Assembly (NCBI GenBank): GCA_946188155.1 | Contig: CAMHUC010000001.1 | Span: forward strand, 1-64,000 | DNA length: 64,000 nucleotides | Direction: 5' to 3' | Origin: an uncultured bacterium | GTDB lineage: Bacteria; Bacteroidota; Bacteroidia; Bacteroidales; Bacteroidaceae | Shown here: positions 46,221 through 55,813 of the stretch, piece after piece | Layout: the number at the start of each line of letters is the position of its first letter | Numbering within the stretch: the stretch's first letter is position 1 | Translations under genes and position numbers: made by a program | The notes under the pieces: model-generated | What the model saw: only the letters and a program-made list of their open reading frames with translations | Told to the model about the DNA's origin: nothing | Databases searched by the model: none

Positions 46221-47115
46221 ATCGATTCTCTATATAGTCAATGATTTGTTTCTTTTCGTCGGGGCTGAACCAGCGGATGTCTGGGTCGCGCTTCAGCCAG
46301 GTGAGCTGCTTGCGGGCGTAGCGGCGGGTGTTGCCCTTGATGCGCTCTACGGCCTCCTGGAGCGTCCAGCGACCGTCGATGCAGTCGAAGAGTTCCTTGT
46401 AGCCCACGGTGTTCAGCGCATTCTGATGGCGCATGGGGTAGAGGGCTTGGGCTTCCTGGAGTAGCCCCCGGTCCATCATCTCGTCTACTCGCTGGTTGAT
46501 TCTTGTGTACAGTTCCTCGCGGGGGCGGTTGAGTCCGATTTTCACGATGCGGAAGGGTCGCTGCTTGCGCTGGGCCTTGCGGAAGGAGGTGTAGGTGCGG
46601 CCCGTCATGTGACAGATTTCGAGGGCATGCACCACGCGGCGGGGATTCTGGCGGTCTACTGTCTCGTAGTGCTCCGGGTCCATCAGGCGCAGCTCCTCCA
46701 CGAGTGCTTCCAGGCCTTCCTCAGCCAGTCGGCGCTTCATCGTGGCCCGTGTCTCAGGGTCTACGGTGGGTATGTCGTCGATGCCGTTGCACACAGCGTC
46801 GATGTACATCATGCTGCCTCCGGCCATCAGGGCATAGTCGTTATTTATAAATAAGGTGTCGAGCAGGCTCGTCACCTGTTGTTCGTACATCGAGGCCGAG
46901 TAGTAGTCATTGAGCGACAGTGCCCCCACGAAGTAGTGCTTCACTCGCTGGAGTTCATCCTCGGAAGGCGGTGCCGTTCCGATGCGCAGTTCACGGTATA
47001 TCTGCCGCGAGTCGGCATTGATGACTGGCGTGCCGAAGTGCTGGGCGATGTCGAGGCAGAGGGCAGTCTTGCCTACGGCCGTGGGCCCCGTGATGACTAT
47101 CAGCGTCTTTCTCAA
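46174..47115 (-). CDS. miaA: tRNA dimethylallyltransferase (313 aa)
   Basis: Adds the isopentenyl group to A37 of tRNAs reading UNN codons. VITGPTAVGKTALCLDIA is the P-loop (8-25), then NADSRQIYR (substrate Asp) and AGGSMMYIDAV, and late VGYKELFDCIDG with the helical YARKQLTW-x-KRD. The start is TTG 47115, lying in the first unit of a heptamer array (47113-47138) that fills the space to lpxA; no ATG is present. The position after lpxA is typical for Bacteroidales. Confidence 0.94.
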   Translation of the reverse strand: MRKTLIVITGPTAVGKTALCLDIAQHFGTPVINADSRQIYRELRIGTAPPSEDELQRVKHYFVGALSLNDYYSASMYEQQVTSLLDTLFINNDYALMAGGSMMYIDAVCNGIDDIPTVDPETRATMKRRLAEEGLEALVEELRLMDPEHYETVDRQNPRRVVHALEICHMTGRTYTSFRKAQRKQRPFRIVKIGLNRPREELYTRINQRVDEMMDRGLLQEAQALYPMRHQNALNTVGYKELFDCIDGRWTLQEAVERIKGNTRRYARKQLTWLKRDPDIRWFSPDEKKQIIDYIENRYEKDMELDNQPVASV

Positions 47116-47138
47116 TTGTCAATTTTCAATTTTCAATT
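47113..47138. repeat. Heptamer array CAATTTT x3.7
   Basis: CAATTGT, CAATTTT twice, CAATT. Overlaps the TTG start codon of miaA and touches the stop codon of lpxA (47137). Confidence 0.85.
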
Positions 47139-47910
47139 ACCTTATAACTCCTCGCTTGGAGTTTTCGATGAATGTGCAGATGTAGTCCACCTCCTTGGAG
47201 TCGGGAAACTGTTCGCGCGCCATGGCGCAGCCGTCCTTAAGCACCCCCTGTGAGTAGATGATGCGGTAGGCCTCGTGGATGGCCTCGATGGTCTCGCGGG
47301 GGAATCCTCGGCGGCGCAGCCCCACGAGGTTCACGCCGGCGTAGCGCACGGGCTCCTTGCCGGCGATGACGTAGGGCGGTATGTCCTGCGAGGTGCGTGA
47401 CCCCCCCTGGAACATGATGTAGCTGCCCACGTGGCAGAACTGGTGGAACAGACAGGTGGCGGAGATGATGGCGAAGTCGTCGACCACCACCTCGCCGGCG
47501 AACTTGGTGGAGTTGCCGATGATGCAGCCGTTGCCTATCACGCAGTCGTGGGCCACGTGCATGTTCTCCATCAGCAGGTTGCCGTTGCCCACGACGGTCT
47601 TGCCCTTCGAGGCGGTGCCCCGGCTGATGGTGACGTTCTCGCGGATGCTGTTGTTGTCGCCTATCTCGCAGGTCGTCTCCTCGCCCTGGAACTTCAGGTC
47701 TTGGGGCTTGGTAGAGATGGATGCACCGGGGAAGAACTCATTGCCGTTGCCGATGCGTGCGCCGAAGTGGATGGTGACGTTATTCAGTAGCTTGTTGTTG
47801 TCGCCGATCACCACGTTCTTGTCAATCACGCAGAAGGGCCCGATGATGTTTCCGTCGCCCAGCTTTGCCTCTGGGTCGATGACGGCGAGTGGGTGTATTT
47901 GGTTTGCCAT
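47137..47910 (-). CDS. lpxA: UDP-GlcNAc O-acyltransferase (257 aa)
   Basis: First enzyme of lipid A synthesis, moving a hydroxyacyl chain from ACP to UDP-GlcNAc. Left-handed beta-helix of hexapeptides from residue 3 to about 185; the catalytic His is in MHVAHDC, and QGGSRTSQDIPPYVIAGKEP and the C-terminal GLRRRGF-x-RE helix are family blocks. Standard length. Between lpxC/fabZ and miaA, separated from the former by an octamer array. Confidence 0.95.
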   Translation of the reverse strand: MANQIHPLAVIDPEAKLGDGNIIGPFCVIDKNVVIGDNNKLLNNVTIHFGARIGNGNEFFPGASISTKPQDLKFQGEETTCEIGDNNSIRENVTISRGTASKGKTVVGNGNLLMENMHVAHDCVIGNGCIIGNSTKFAGEVVVDDFAIISATCLFHQFCHVGSYIMFQGGSRTSQDIPPYVIAGKEPVRYAGVNLVGLRRRGFPRETIEAIHEAYRIIYSQGVLKDGCAMAREQFPDSKEVDYICTFIENSKRGVIR

Positions 47911-47922
47911 TTTCTTTTCGGA

Positions 47923-47970
47923 ATAACGATATTACGGTATAACGATATAACGATATTTCGGGATATCGAT
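47923..47970. repeat. Octamer array ATAACGAT x6
   Basis: Six 8-mers between the lpxA start and the lpxC/fabZ stop, ending 3 bp from that stop. Read on the other strand the units are CGTTATNN, the family seen at 36941 and 40802. Confidence 0.92.
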
Positions 47971-47973
47971 TAA

Positions 47974-49356
47974 CTATTTGTTCTTAACGATTTGAGCGGT
48001 GAATGTTGCCTCGGCCACCACGTGGTCGCCCACAAAGATGTAGCCCTTCATCGACGAGATGCCATGACGGACGGGAGCCAGCAGGTCGACCTTGAAGATG
48101 AGCGTGTCGCCAGGCACCACCTTCTGCCGGAACTTCACGCCGTCGATCTTCATGAAGTAGGTGCTCCATCGCTCTGGCTCCTCCAGGGTGTTGAGCACCA
48201 GCAGTCCGCCGCACTGTGCCATCGCCTCTATCTGCAGCACGCCGGGCATGACGGGCTCCTGGGGGAAGTGGCCCTGGAAGAAGGGTTCGTTGGCGGTGAT
48301 GTTCTTGATGCCTACGATGGTCGTTGCGCCCAGAGCGATGACCTTGTCCACCAGCTGCATCGGGTAGCGGTGGGGCAGCAGCTCACGGATGCGGTTCACA
48401 TCCATCACCGGCTCCTCGTTGGGGTCGTAGAAGGGGGCCTGTATCTCGTGCTTGCGTATCTCCTTGCGCATCAGGCGTGCGAACTTGTTGTTGATGGTAT
48501 GTCCGGGGCGGGTGGCGATGATGCGGCCTTTGATGGGCTTGCCGATGAGTGCCATGTCGCCGATCACGTCGAGCAGCTTGTGGCGCGTACACTCGTTGTC
48601 CCACTGCAGGGGTTTGTGCTGTATGTAGCCCAGGTCGGTGGCGTCGCGATGCTCCACGTGCAGCATGTCGGCCAGCATGTCGAGGCGTTCCTGGGTTGTC
48701 TGACGCTCGTAGATGACGATGGCGTTGTCCAGGTCGCCGCCCTTGATGAGGTTGGCCTGCAGCAGCGGCTCGATGTCGCGCACGAATACGAAGGTGCGTG
48801 CTGATGCTATCTCCTCGGGATACTTCTTCGGGTCGTCGAGGGTAGCAAACTGCGAGCTGATGAATTTCGACTCGAATGAGCACATGGCCGTAATCGACAT
48901 GTCCTCGTCGGGCAGGATGGTGATGCTGGAGCCTGTCTGCTCGTCCTTCACCTCAATCTTCTTGCGGATGACGTACCAGTTCTTCGGGGCGTTCTGCTCC
49001 TCGATGCCCACCTCGTTGATCTTCTCCACATACTTGATGGCAGAGCCGTCGAGGATGGGAAATTCCGGGCCGTTCACCTGTATCATGCAGTTGTCGATGC
49101 CCAGGGCGTAGAGTGCCGAGAGACCGTGCTCAACGGTAGACACACGGGCTTCGCCCTTGCCCAGGACGGTGCCGCGCTGCGTGTCGACCACGTTTTCGGC
49201 CACGGCATCGATGACGGGTTCTCCCTCCAGGTCGATGCGCTGAATCTTGTAGCCGTGATTCTCGGGGGCGGGATTGAACGTGACGGTCAGGTTCAGGCCC
49301 GTATGCAGTCCTTTGCCGAACAGCGAGAAACTGCCTTTCAATGTTTTCTGTTTCAT
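47974..49356 (-). CDS. lpxC: LpxC-FabZ fusion: UDP-3-O-acyl-GlcNAc deacetylase / hydroxyacyl-ACP dehydratase (460 aa)
   Basis: Two enzymes in one chain. Residues 1-300: LpxC, the zinc deacetylase that commits lipid A synthesis, with RVSTVEHGLSAL (zinc His77) and HKLLDVIGDMAL (second zinc His/Asp). Residues about 318-460: FabZ dehydratase, with LLPHRYPMQLVDK (catalytic His), GHFPQEPVMPGV and EAMAQ. The fusion is a known Bacteroidetes feature; both compete for the same hydroxyacyl-ACP pool. Both active sites look complete. Confidence 0.96.
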   Translation of the reverse strand: MKQKTLKGSFSLFGKGLHTGLNLTVTFNPAPENHGYKIQRIDLEGEPVIDAVAENVVDTQRGTVLGKGEARVSTVEHGLSALYALGIDNCMIQVNGPEFPILDGSAIKYVEKINEVGIEEQNAPKNWYVIRKKIEVKDEQTGSSITILPDEDMSITAMCSFESKFISSQFATLDDPKKYPEEIASARTFVFVRDIEPLLQANLIKGGDLDNAIVIYERQTTQERLDMLADMLHVEHRDATDLGYIQHKPLQWDNECTRHKLLDVIGDMALIGKPIKGRIIATRPGHTINNKFARLMRKEIRKHEIQAPFYDPNEEPVMDVNRIRELLPHRYPMQLVDKVIALGATTIVGIKNITANEPFFQGHFPQEPVMPGVLQIEAMAQCGGLLVLNTLEEPERWSTYFMKIDGVKFRQKVVPGDTLIFKVDLLAPVRHGISSMKGYIFVGDHVVAEATFTAQIVKNK

Positions 49357-49364
49357 TGTGATAT

Positions 49365-49444
49365 GACGTTATGACGTTATTTCGGTATGACGTTATTTCG
49401 TTATGGCGTTATTTCGATATGACGTTATTTCGGTATGACGATTG
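49365..49444. repeat. Octamer array GACGTTAT/TTCGTTAT x10
   Basis: Ten 8-mers, mostly alternating GACGTTAT with TTCGGTAT or TTCGTTAT. It fills the whole gap between lpxC/fabZ and lpxD. The longest array of the CGTTAT family here. Confidence 0.95.
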
Positions 49445-49457
49445 ATGATGGATGATG

Positions 49458-50495
49458 TCAGGACCGGGCTTTCAGCTCGTCAATCTCGCGCTGCAGCTGG
49501 GCAATCTGCCGGTACATGTCGGGCAGCTTGGAGTAGATGGCCTTGGCTTTGAAGAACATCTTCGGATCCATGGCCGGTGAGCCGATGAGCGACTCCCCGC
49601 CGCCCTTGGTGTTCTTGATGACGCCGCACTGAGCACCCACGAACGTGCGGTCGGCCACGTGGATATGGCCAGAGAAGCCTGCCTGGCCTCCCACCATGCA
49701 CCAGGCCCCAATCTTCGTCGAACCGGCCAGTCCTGCCTGGGCCGACATCACTGTGTTCTCGCCTATCTCGCAGTTGTGGGCCACCTGGATAAGATTGTCA
49801 AGCTTCACACCCTGATGGATGACGGTCTGCCCCATCGTAGAGCGGTCTATGCAGGTGTTGGCACCTATCTCCACATTGTCCTCTATCACCACGATGCCGA
49901 TCTGGGGAATCTTGTCGTAGCCGTCCTGGTTGGGGGCGAAGCCGAAGCCGTCGGCACCGATCACGGAGCCTGCATGGATGGTGACGCTGTTGCCGATCCT
50001 ACAGCCCTGGTAGATGGTCACGTTGGCATAGAGCAGGCACCGCCGGCCGATGCTCACGCCATCGCCGACGACGGTGTGTGGATAGATCTGAGTGCCGTCG
50101 CCCACCTGTGCATTGTCGCCCACCACCGCGTAGGGGCCGATGTATACATCCTTGCCGATGGTGGCACTCTCGGAGATGCAGGCCGTGGGGTGGATGCCTG
50201 TCTTTCTTGGCTTCACCGACTCGTAGTACTGTAGCAGCTTGGCAATGCTGTCGTAGGCATTCTTCACTCGGATGAGTGTGGCCGAAACGGGATGCTCCAG
50301 TTCCACATCCTCGTTGATGAGAACCACACTCGACTTCGTGTCATAAATACAGTGGGTGTATTTCGGGTTCGAAAGGAACGAAATGGCTCCTGGAACTCCT
50401 TCTTCGATCTTGGCGAAGGTGCTGACGGTAGCAGTAGCGTCGCCTTCCACTCTTCCTCCTATCAGTTCGGCTATTTGCTTAGCGGTAAATTCCAT
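49458..50495 (-). CDS. lpxD: UDP-3-O-acylglucosamine N-acyltransferase (345 aa)
   Basis: Third acyl step of lipid A synthesis. An N-terminal uridine-binding domain (1-100), then a hexapeptide beta-helix with [34 protein letters not shown] and [12 protein letters not shown] (catalytic His), and a C-terminal helix [18 protein letters not shown]. First gene of the lpx operon with its own promoter. Confidence 0.95.
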   Translation of the reverse strand: MEFTAKQIAELIGGRVEGDATATVSTFAKIEEGVPGAISFLSNPKYTHCIYDTKSSVVLINEDVELEHPVSATLIRVKNAYDSIAKLLQYYESVKPRKTGIHPTACISESATIGKDVYIGPYAVVGDNAQVGDGTQIYPHTVVGDGVSIGRRCLLYANVTIYQGCRIGNSVTIHAGSVIGADGFGFAPNQDGYDKIPQIGIVVIEDNVEIGANTCIDRSTMGQTVIHQGVKLDNLIQVAHNCEIGENTVMSAQAGLAGSTKIGAWCMVGGQAGFSGHIHVADRTFVGAQCGVIKNTKGGGESLIGSPAMDPKMFFKAKAIYSKLPDMYRQIAQLQREIDELKARS

Positions 50496-50559
50496 GTTTG
50501 ATGTCCTTTTTGTCGATTATCCTAACGCTTTTATCTGCGTGAAGGGTACTATTCGGATG

Positions 50560-50567
50560 CAAAGATA
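50560..50567 (-). promoter_or_regulatory. lpxD promoter -7 box TATCTTTG
   Basis: Minus strand, about 60 nt before the lpxD start; its upstream part lies in the 3' end of the HD gene (stop at 50575). No -33 TTTG at the right distance. Confidence 0.65.
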
Positions 50568-50574
50568 ACAAAAA

Positions 50575-51801
50575 TTATTGGAAACGTTGATAACACAGAT
50601 AATATTTTCTGATTTTTTTAGAAAGCAACTGAACATTTAGCAATTCCGAGGCTTCGGAGATGTCGCGCAGGGTGCCGTCTTTGTATAGGATGGTGATACT
50701 GTCGTCGTCCACGTTGTACATGTCTTTCTGTATGGCGTTCAGGCTCATCATGTATCGGCGCGCATCCTCCGGGCTGATGTCCATCTGGCGGGCTATGGTG
50801 TCGGCTATTTCGCTCGTCCTGCTTTCCTCGACAGGCTCCTCGTGTACCTCTACTTTAAAGATGTGGCGGTCGAGCATGTCGGCGGCCAGTGTGGCGAGAA
50901 TCTTGTCGTCGCTGTGCTTCCAGGCTTTCATGGCGCTCCAGATGTCGGAGTCGTCCAGTTCCTCGTAGTAGCTGAGGGTTTCCGGGTGGGTGCTGAACCA
51001 GTGGGCGTCGACGTCGTTCCTGAGGAAGTAGAGTAGGGCGGGGGCCGCGAACACCTGGTGCCCCTGCCGAGCCAGGTACTTGGCGCGCATGAGCATGTTG
51101 ACCAGCACTTTCTCGTAGGCCACACAGGTGCGATGCAGGTACACTTGCCAGTACATCAGTCGCCGCGTGGTGAGGTAGTTCTCCAGCGAGTAGATGCCTT
51201 TCTGCTCTACTACAAGCGAATCGTCTACCACGTTGAGCATCTTGATGATACGCGCTGAACCGATGTTGCCTTCTGTCACTCCCGTGTAGAAGGAGTCACG
51301 GCGCAGATAGTCCAGCCGGTCCATGTCGAGCTGCGAGGAGATGAGCTGGTGCAGGAAGTTCTTCCCGTACTCACCTTTGAAGATGCTGATGGCCAGGTTG
51401 AGCTGCCCCTGCACGTCGGCGTTGATCTGCTCCATCATCAGCAGCGAGATCTCTTCGTGCGAGATACCGCTGATGAGTGTGTTCTCCAGCACGTGGGAGA
51501 ACGGCCCGTGGCCGATGTCGTGCATCAGGATGGCAGCCTCTACGGCCTCTGCCTCGGAGTCGAAGATGAAGTTGCCCTTCAGCTGCAGGTTCAGCACGGC
51601 CTCCGACATCAGGTGGAAGGCTCCCAGGGAGTGCTGGAAGCGCGTGTGGCGGGCTCCCGGATACACCACCGAGGCCAGTCCAAGCTGGTTGATGCGGTTG
51701 AGACGCTGGAAGAGCGGATGCTCCACGATGTTGTAAAGCAGTCCCCGTGGAATCCTGATGAATCCGAACACGGGGTCGTTGATAATCTTTGCTTCGTTCA
51801 C
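50575..51801 (-). CDS. HD-domain phosphohydrolase, dGTPase/SAMHD1-like (408 aa)
   Basis: A metal-dependent HD hydrolase of the COG1078 type. HTRFQHSLGA (first His), LMHDIGHGPFSH (HD pair) and the late LDMDRLDYLRRDSFYTG (Asp) are all present, then a helical C-terminus. Relatives hydrolyse dNTPs or act on other nucleotides. The start is GTG 51801. Its position upstream of lpxD is conserved in Bacteroidales. Confidence 0.88.
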   Translation of the reverse strand: MNEAKIINDPVFGFIRIPRGLLYNIVEHPLFQRLNRINQLGLASVVYPGARHTRFQHSLGAFHLMSEAVLNLQLKGNFIFDSEAEAVEAAILMHDIGHGPFSHVLENTLISGISHEEISLLMMEQINADVQGQLNLAISIFKGEYGKNFLHQLISSQLDMDRLDYLRRDSFYTGVTEGNIGSARIIKMLNVVDDSLVVEQKGIYSLENYLTTRRLMYWQVYLHRTCVAYEKVLVNMLMRAKYLARQGHQVFAAPALLYFLRNDVDAHWFSTHPETLSYYEELDDSDIWSAMKAWKHSDDKILATLAADMLDRHIFKVEVHEEPVEESRTSEIADTIARQMDISPEDARRYMMSLNAIQKDMYNVDDDSITILYKDGTLRDISEASELLNVQLLSKKIRKYYLCYQRFQ

Positions 51802-51836
51802 ACCTATTAATAATTTAGAGTTCTTTATTCAGCTCG

Positions 51837-51868
51837 CAAAGGTACATATTTTCCAATGAACAGCCAAA
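51837..51868 (-). promoter_or_regulatory. HD gene promoter (TTTG-N20-TACCTTTG)
   Basis: Minus strand: -33 TTTG at 51865-51868, 20 nt, -7 TACCTTTG at 51837-51844. It is divergent from the promoter at 51912-51943, so one 110-bp region drives both directions. Confidence 0.85.
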
Positions 51869-51911
51869 TCTTTTGCAGAAAAACCTCATAACGTCGTTTT
51901 TACAAAATAAA

Positions 51912-51943
51912 TTTGGTGTTTTCGCGGCTTATTTGTAACTTTG
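51912..51943 (+). promoter_or_regulatory. DMP19-like gene promoter (TTTG-N20-TAACTTTG)
   Basis: -33 TTTG at 51912-51915, 20 nt, -7 TAACTTTG at 51936-51943; the start codon follows 8 nt after the -7 box, so the mRNA is almost leaderless. Confidence 0.85.
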
Positions 51944-51951
51944 CACCCTGT

Positions 51952-52458
51952 ATGAAAGAAGTGATAGTTAGTGACAGTCGTCTGCAGCGGGCAGCCATGC
52001 AAGGAATGGATGCCTTCGTCCAGGTGTTTACAGGCGCCATCCGCGATGCCATCGGCGGGGAGCTGACGGCAGAGACGATGGCCGAGTTGAACAGTGACCA
52101 GATCACGTTGCTGGCCTGGGATATGCTGCGCCAGGAGGTGATGGAGGGAGGCTTCGTGCAGCTCATCCACAACGGGCTGGGGCCCTTCATCTTCAAGAAC
52201 CCGTTTGCCAAGGCTGTGCGCCTGTGGGGGCTTCGCGACCTCTCGAAGATGATCTACGAGGTGCATACCCTCTGGCTGAAGAACCGCGAGGAGATTGAGA
52301 AGGACTGCAGCGACGAGGAGTTTATGGCCCTCTTCGAACGCTTCCCCGAATTTGACGACTACGACGACCAGTTCGTCGAGAGCGAGGAACAGTGGACTGA
52401 CGACATCGCCCACTACATTGATGACAATCTGGAGAAATTCGCAACGATTAAAGAATGA
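51952..52458 (+). CDS. DMP19/DUF4375-like protein (168 aa)
   Basis: A small acidic all-helical protein. The block [20 protein letters not shown] (about 60-80) resembles the G-G-F-x-Q-x-x-x-N core of the DMP19 (DUF4375) family; a DMP19 member was described as a DNA-mimic protein in Neisseria, but most are uncharacterised. The C-terminal third is very acidic ([17 protein letters not shown]). Start ATG 51952 is fixed by the promoter. It is coupled to smpB by an ATGA overlap. Confidence 0.65.
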   Translation: MKEVIVSDSRLQRAAMQGMDAFVQVFTGAIRDAIGGELTAETMAELNSDQITLLAWDMLRQEVMEGGFVQLIHNGLGPFIFKNPFAKAVRLWGLRDLSKMIYEVHTLWLKNREEIEKDCSDEEFMALFERFPEFDDYDDQFVESEEQWTDDIAHYIDDNLEKFATIKE

Positions 52459-52937
52459 ACAAAGAACAAGAGCTACTGAGGAAGAAAAGCCCGGTACAGA
52501 TTAAGAATAAGAAGGCCTCGTTCGAATACTTCTTTATAGAGACCTTCACGGCAGGCATCGTCCTGACGGGTACGGAGATCAAGAGCATCAGGCTCGGCAA
52601 GGCCAGCCTGGTGGATACTTACTGCACGGTAATCAACGGTGAACTGTGGGTGAAGCAGATGAGCATCAGCCCCTACTTCTACGGCTCGTACAACAATCAC
52701 GACATGAAGCGCGACCGCAAGCTGCTGCTCAGCAAGCGTGAGATACGACAGCTGGAGAGCGCCACGAAGCAGACGGGCTATACCATCGTGCCCATCCTTG
52801 TGTTCATCGACCAGAACGGGCGCGCCAAGATGGACATCGCCCTCTGCAAGGGTAAGAAGGCTTACGACAAGCGGCAGACGCTTAAGGAGAAGGAAGATCG
52901 CCGAGAAATGGATCGTGCGATGAAGGTGTATAAGTAG
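52455..52937 (+). CDS. smpB: SsrA-binding protein SmpB (160 aa)
   Basis: Partner of tmRNA in rescuing stalled ribosomes. Typical start [29 protein letters not shown] and the basic [19 protein letters not shown] tail that sits in the ribosomal channel. The stop codon overlaps the first unit of a heptamer array. No tmRNA gene was seen in the window. Confidence 0.95.
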   Translation: MNKEQELLRKKSPVQIKNKKASFEYFFIETFTAGIVLTGTEIKSIRLGKASLVDTYCTVINGELWVKQMSISPYFYGSYNNHDMKRDRKLLLSKREIRQLESATKQTGYTIVPILVFIDQNGRAKMDIALCKGKKAYDKRQTLKEKEDRREMDRAMKVYK

Positions 52938-52977
52938 TTTATAGTTTACGGTTTATAGTTTACGGTTTACAGTTTAT
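52936..52977. repeat. Heptamer array AGTTTAY x6
   Basis: AGTTTAT, AGTTTAC, GGTTTAT, AGTTTAC, GGTTTAC, AGTTTAT. It fills the smpB-metH gap, including the smpB stop codon. Same family as 11446-11480 on the other strand. Confidence 0.95.
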
Positions 52978-52990
52978 AGATGTTTACTCT

Positions 52991-55801
52991 GTGAGAAAAG
53001 GACTTAACGATATCATCAAGGAGCGCGTGCTGATACTCGACGGAGCCATGGGGACGATGATTCAGACCTATGGCCTCGACGAGGATGACTTCTGGAGCGA
53101 CGAGCTGCGCCGCCTGCTGCCCTCGCGGCTGGTGCAGATGAAGGGCAATAACGACGTGCTCTGCCTGACGCGCCCCGACGTGGTGGAGGATATTCATCGG
53201 CGATACCTCGAGGCAGGAGCCGACATCATCGAGACCAACACCTTCAGCTCGCAGCGCGTCTCGCAGGCCGACTACATGCTTCAGAAGCAGGCCTGGGAGA
53301 TGGCCCGTGAAGGAGCCGTTATCGCCCGTCGCGCTGCCGACGCTTTCTCTACCGAAGAGAAACCGCGCTTCGTGGCTGGCAGCATAGGTCCTACGAACAA
53401 GACGCTGTCCATGTCGCCCGATGTAAGCAGTCCTGCCTTGCGCGACCTGACCTACGAACAGCTTCTTGATGCCTATATGGAACAGGTGGACGGGCTGATA
53501 GAGGGTGGGGTGGATGCCCTGCTGATAGAGACCATCTTCGACTCGCTGAATGCCAAGTGCGCCATCGATGCTGCCATGAGGGTGATGGAGCAGCGGGGCG
53601 TCGCACTGCCCATCATGCTTAGCGTAACTGTCAGCGACCTGGCGGGGCGTACACTCTCCGGGCAGACGTTAGAGGCATTCCTGGCCTCTGTCAGTACCTA
53701 CCCCATATTCTCCATTGGACTGAATTGCTCGTTCGGTGCCACGCAGATGAAGCCATATATACGTGAGCTGGCCAGGCGAGCACCTTATTATATTAGCTGC
53801 TATCCAAACGCCGGATTGCCTAACGCTATGGGCCTCTACGACGAGTCGGCTGAGTCGATGGCCGTCAAGATGAGCGAGCTGGTGGATGAAGGACTGGTAA
53901 ACATCATCGGTGGCTGCTGCGGCACCACGGATGAGTTTATCCGCCACTATCAGCCTCTGGTTGAGGGACGTCAGCCACACCAGCCAGCCCCCAAGCCGGA
54001 GGCCATGTGGCTCTCTGGCCTGGAGCTGCTCGAGGTGAGGCGGCAAGACATTTCTCTCACCTCTCACCTCTCACCTCTCACCTCCCCCTTCTCACCTCTC
54101 ACCTCTACATTCATCAACGTCGGTGAGCGTTGTAACGTGGCTGGTTCCAGGAAGTTCCTTCGGCTCATTAAAGAAAAGAAATATGCTGATGCTATTGCTA
54201 TTGCCCGCAAACAGGTGGACGACGGAGCCCTCGTGATAGATATCAATATGGACGACGCGCTGCTCGATGCCCGGCAGGAAATGGTGACCTTTCTCAATAT
54301 GATTGCTGCCGAACCCGACATCGCCCGGGTGCCCGTGATGATCGACTCCAGCGACTGGGCGGTCATCCGTGCCGGACTGCAGTGCGTGCAGGGCAAGAGC
54401 ATTGTCAACTCCATCTCGCTGAAGGAGGGGGAAGCGACGTTTGTAGAACATGCCCGCGACGTGATGCGCTATGGTGCTGCCGTGGTGGTGATGTGCTTCG
54501 ACGAACGAGGGCAGGCCACCACCTATGAGCGCCGTATCGAGATAGCCGCCAGGGCCTACAGGATTCTCACAGAACAGGTGGGCATGAGTCCGCTCGACAT
54601 CATCTTCGATCCCAATATCCTGGCCATTGCCACAGGCATGGAGGAGCATGATGCCTATGCCGCCGACTTCATACGGGCCGCGAGATGGATCAGGCAGAAC
54701 CTGCCCGGAGCCCATGTCAGCGGGGGGGTCAGCAACCTCTCGTTCTCGTTCCGAGGAAACAATTATATCCGCGAGGCCATGCATGCCGTATTCCTCTACC
54801 ATGCCATTCGGGCTGGAATGGACTTCGGTATCGTAAATCCTTCTACTAAAGTCGTTTATAGCGATATTCCTCAATCACAGCTTGAGGTCTTGGAGGATGC
54901 CGTCTTGAACCGTCGGCAGGGAGCCTCTGAGCACCTGATAGCACTGGCGGAGGAGATAGCCAGCCATGCCGAGGTGCAGAAGGCTGCTACTCAGGTGGAG
55001 AACGGCAGTCCCGACACCCAGCTCTCATTGGAGGACCGGCTGAGCCAGGCACTGGTGAAAGGCATCGGCGACCATCTTGAGGACGACCTAAAGGAAGCCC
55101 TTACGAAATATCCTCGCGCTGTCGACATCATCGAGGGACCACTGATGGCCGGCATGAACACCGTGGGTCGGCTATTCGGCGAAGGCAAGATGTTCTTGCC
55201 CCAAGTGGTGAAGACTGCCCGCACCATGAAACAGGCCGTGGGCATCCTGCAACCCTACATCAAGGCCGAACAGTCGGAAAGCACTTCTGCCGGGAAAGTA
55301 CTCCTTGCCACAGTGAAGGGCGACGTCCACGATATCGGCAAGAACATCGTCAGTGTGGTGATGGCCTGCAACGGCTACGAAGTCATCGACATGGGCGTGA
55401 TGGTGCCTGCTGAACAGATTGTCAGAAAAGCCATCGAAGAGCAGGTGGATATCATTGGCCTGAGTGGACTCATCACTCCAAGTCTCGAGGAGATGGTCCA
55501 TGTAGCCACTGAACTGCGGAAGGCCGGGCTCAGCATCCCCATTATGATTGGGGGAGCCACCACCAGCGAGCTCCATGTGGCCCTGAAGATAGCCCCTGTC
55601 TACGGCGGTCCCGTGGTGTGGATGAAAGATGCCTCGCAGAATGCCCTGGTGGCCTCGCGCCTGTTGAGCGAAGAAGCCGCCGTGGAACAGGAGCTGGACG
55701 AGAAATACGCCCACCTGCGCGACGCCTACCGTCAGGAGCAGCAGCAACTGCTCTCGCTTGAGGAAGCCCGTCAGCACAAACCCCGTTTTTTTGATAACTA
55801 A
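52991..55801 (+). CDS. metH: Cobalamin-dependent methionine synthase without reactivation domain (936 aa)
   Basis: Transfers methyl from methyl-tetrahydrofolate to homocysteine through B12. Homocysteine domain 1-330 (GLNCSF and [10 protein letters not shown] give the three zinc Cys), pterin domain from about 370 ([16 protein letters not shown]), helical cap and B12 domain from about 660, with GDVHDIGKN (cobalt-binding His about 780). The chain ends right after the B12 domain; the E. coli protein (1227 aa) has an AdoMet-binding reactivation domain there. Between the first two domains lies an in-frame heptamer array (54054-54108) coding [18 protein letters not shown]. Start is GTG 52991. The upstream gap is too short for a cobalamin riboswitch. 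Confidence 0.94.
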   Translation: MRKGLNDIIKERVLILDGAMGTMIQTYGLDEDDFWSDELRRLLPSRLVQMKGNNDVLCLTRPDVVEDIHRRYLEAGADIIETNTFSSQRVSQADYMLQKQAWEMAREGAVIARRAADAFSTEEKPRFVAGSIGPTNKTLSMSPDVSSPALRDLTYEQLLDAYMEQVDGLIEGGVDALLIETIFDSLNAKCAIDAAMRVMEQRGVALPIMLSVTVSDLAGRTLSGQTLEAFLASVSTYPIFSIGLNCSFGATQMKPYIRELARRAPYYISCYPNAGLPNAMGLYDESAESMAVKMSELVDEGLVNIIGGCCGTTDEFIRHYQPLVEGRQPHQPAPKPEAMWLSGLELLEVRRQDISLTSHLSPLTSPFSPLTSTFINVGERCNVAGSRKFLRLIKEKKYADAIAIARKQVDDGALVIDINMDDALLDARQEMVTFLNMIAAEPDIARVPVMIDSSDWAVIRAGLQCVQGKSIVNSISLKEGEATFVEHARDVMRYGAAVVVMCFDERGQATTYERRIEIAARAYRILTEQVGMSPLDIIFDPNILAIATGMEEHDAYAADFIRAARWIRQNLPGAHVSGGVSNLSFSFRGNNYIREAMHAVFLYHAIRAGMDFGIVNPSTKVVYSDIPQSQLEVLEDAVLNRRQGASEHLIALAEEIASHAEVQKAATQVENGSPDTQLSLEDRLSQALVKGIGDHLEDDLKEALTKYPRAVDIIEGPLMAGMNTVGRLFGEGKMFLPQVVKTARTMKQAVGILQPYIKAEQSESTSAGKVLLATVKGDVHDIGKNIVSVVMACNGYEVIDMGVMVPAEQIVRKAIEEQVDIIGLSGLITPSLEEMVHVATELRKAGLSIPIMIGGATTSELHVALKIAPVYGGPVVWMKDASQNALVASRLLSEEAAVEQELDEKYAHLRDAYRQEQQQLLSLEEARQHKPRFFDN
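54054..54108. repeat. Heptamer array CTCTCAC x7 inside metH
   Basis: Seven to eight units of 7 bp; three units make 21 bp or seven codons, so the reading frame survives. It lies in the linker between the homocysteine and pterin domains. Confidence 0.95.
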
Positions 55802-55813
55802 AGCAAATTTGAT

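Noticed and set aside
52938..52990. Cobalamin riboswitch before metH
   Set aside because: The gap is only 53 nt and consists of the heptamer array.
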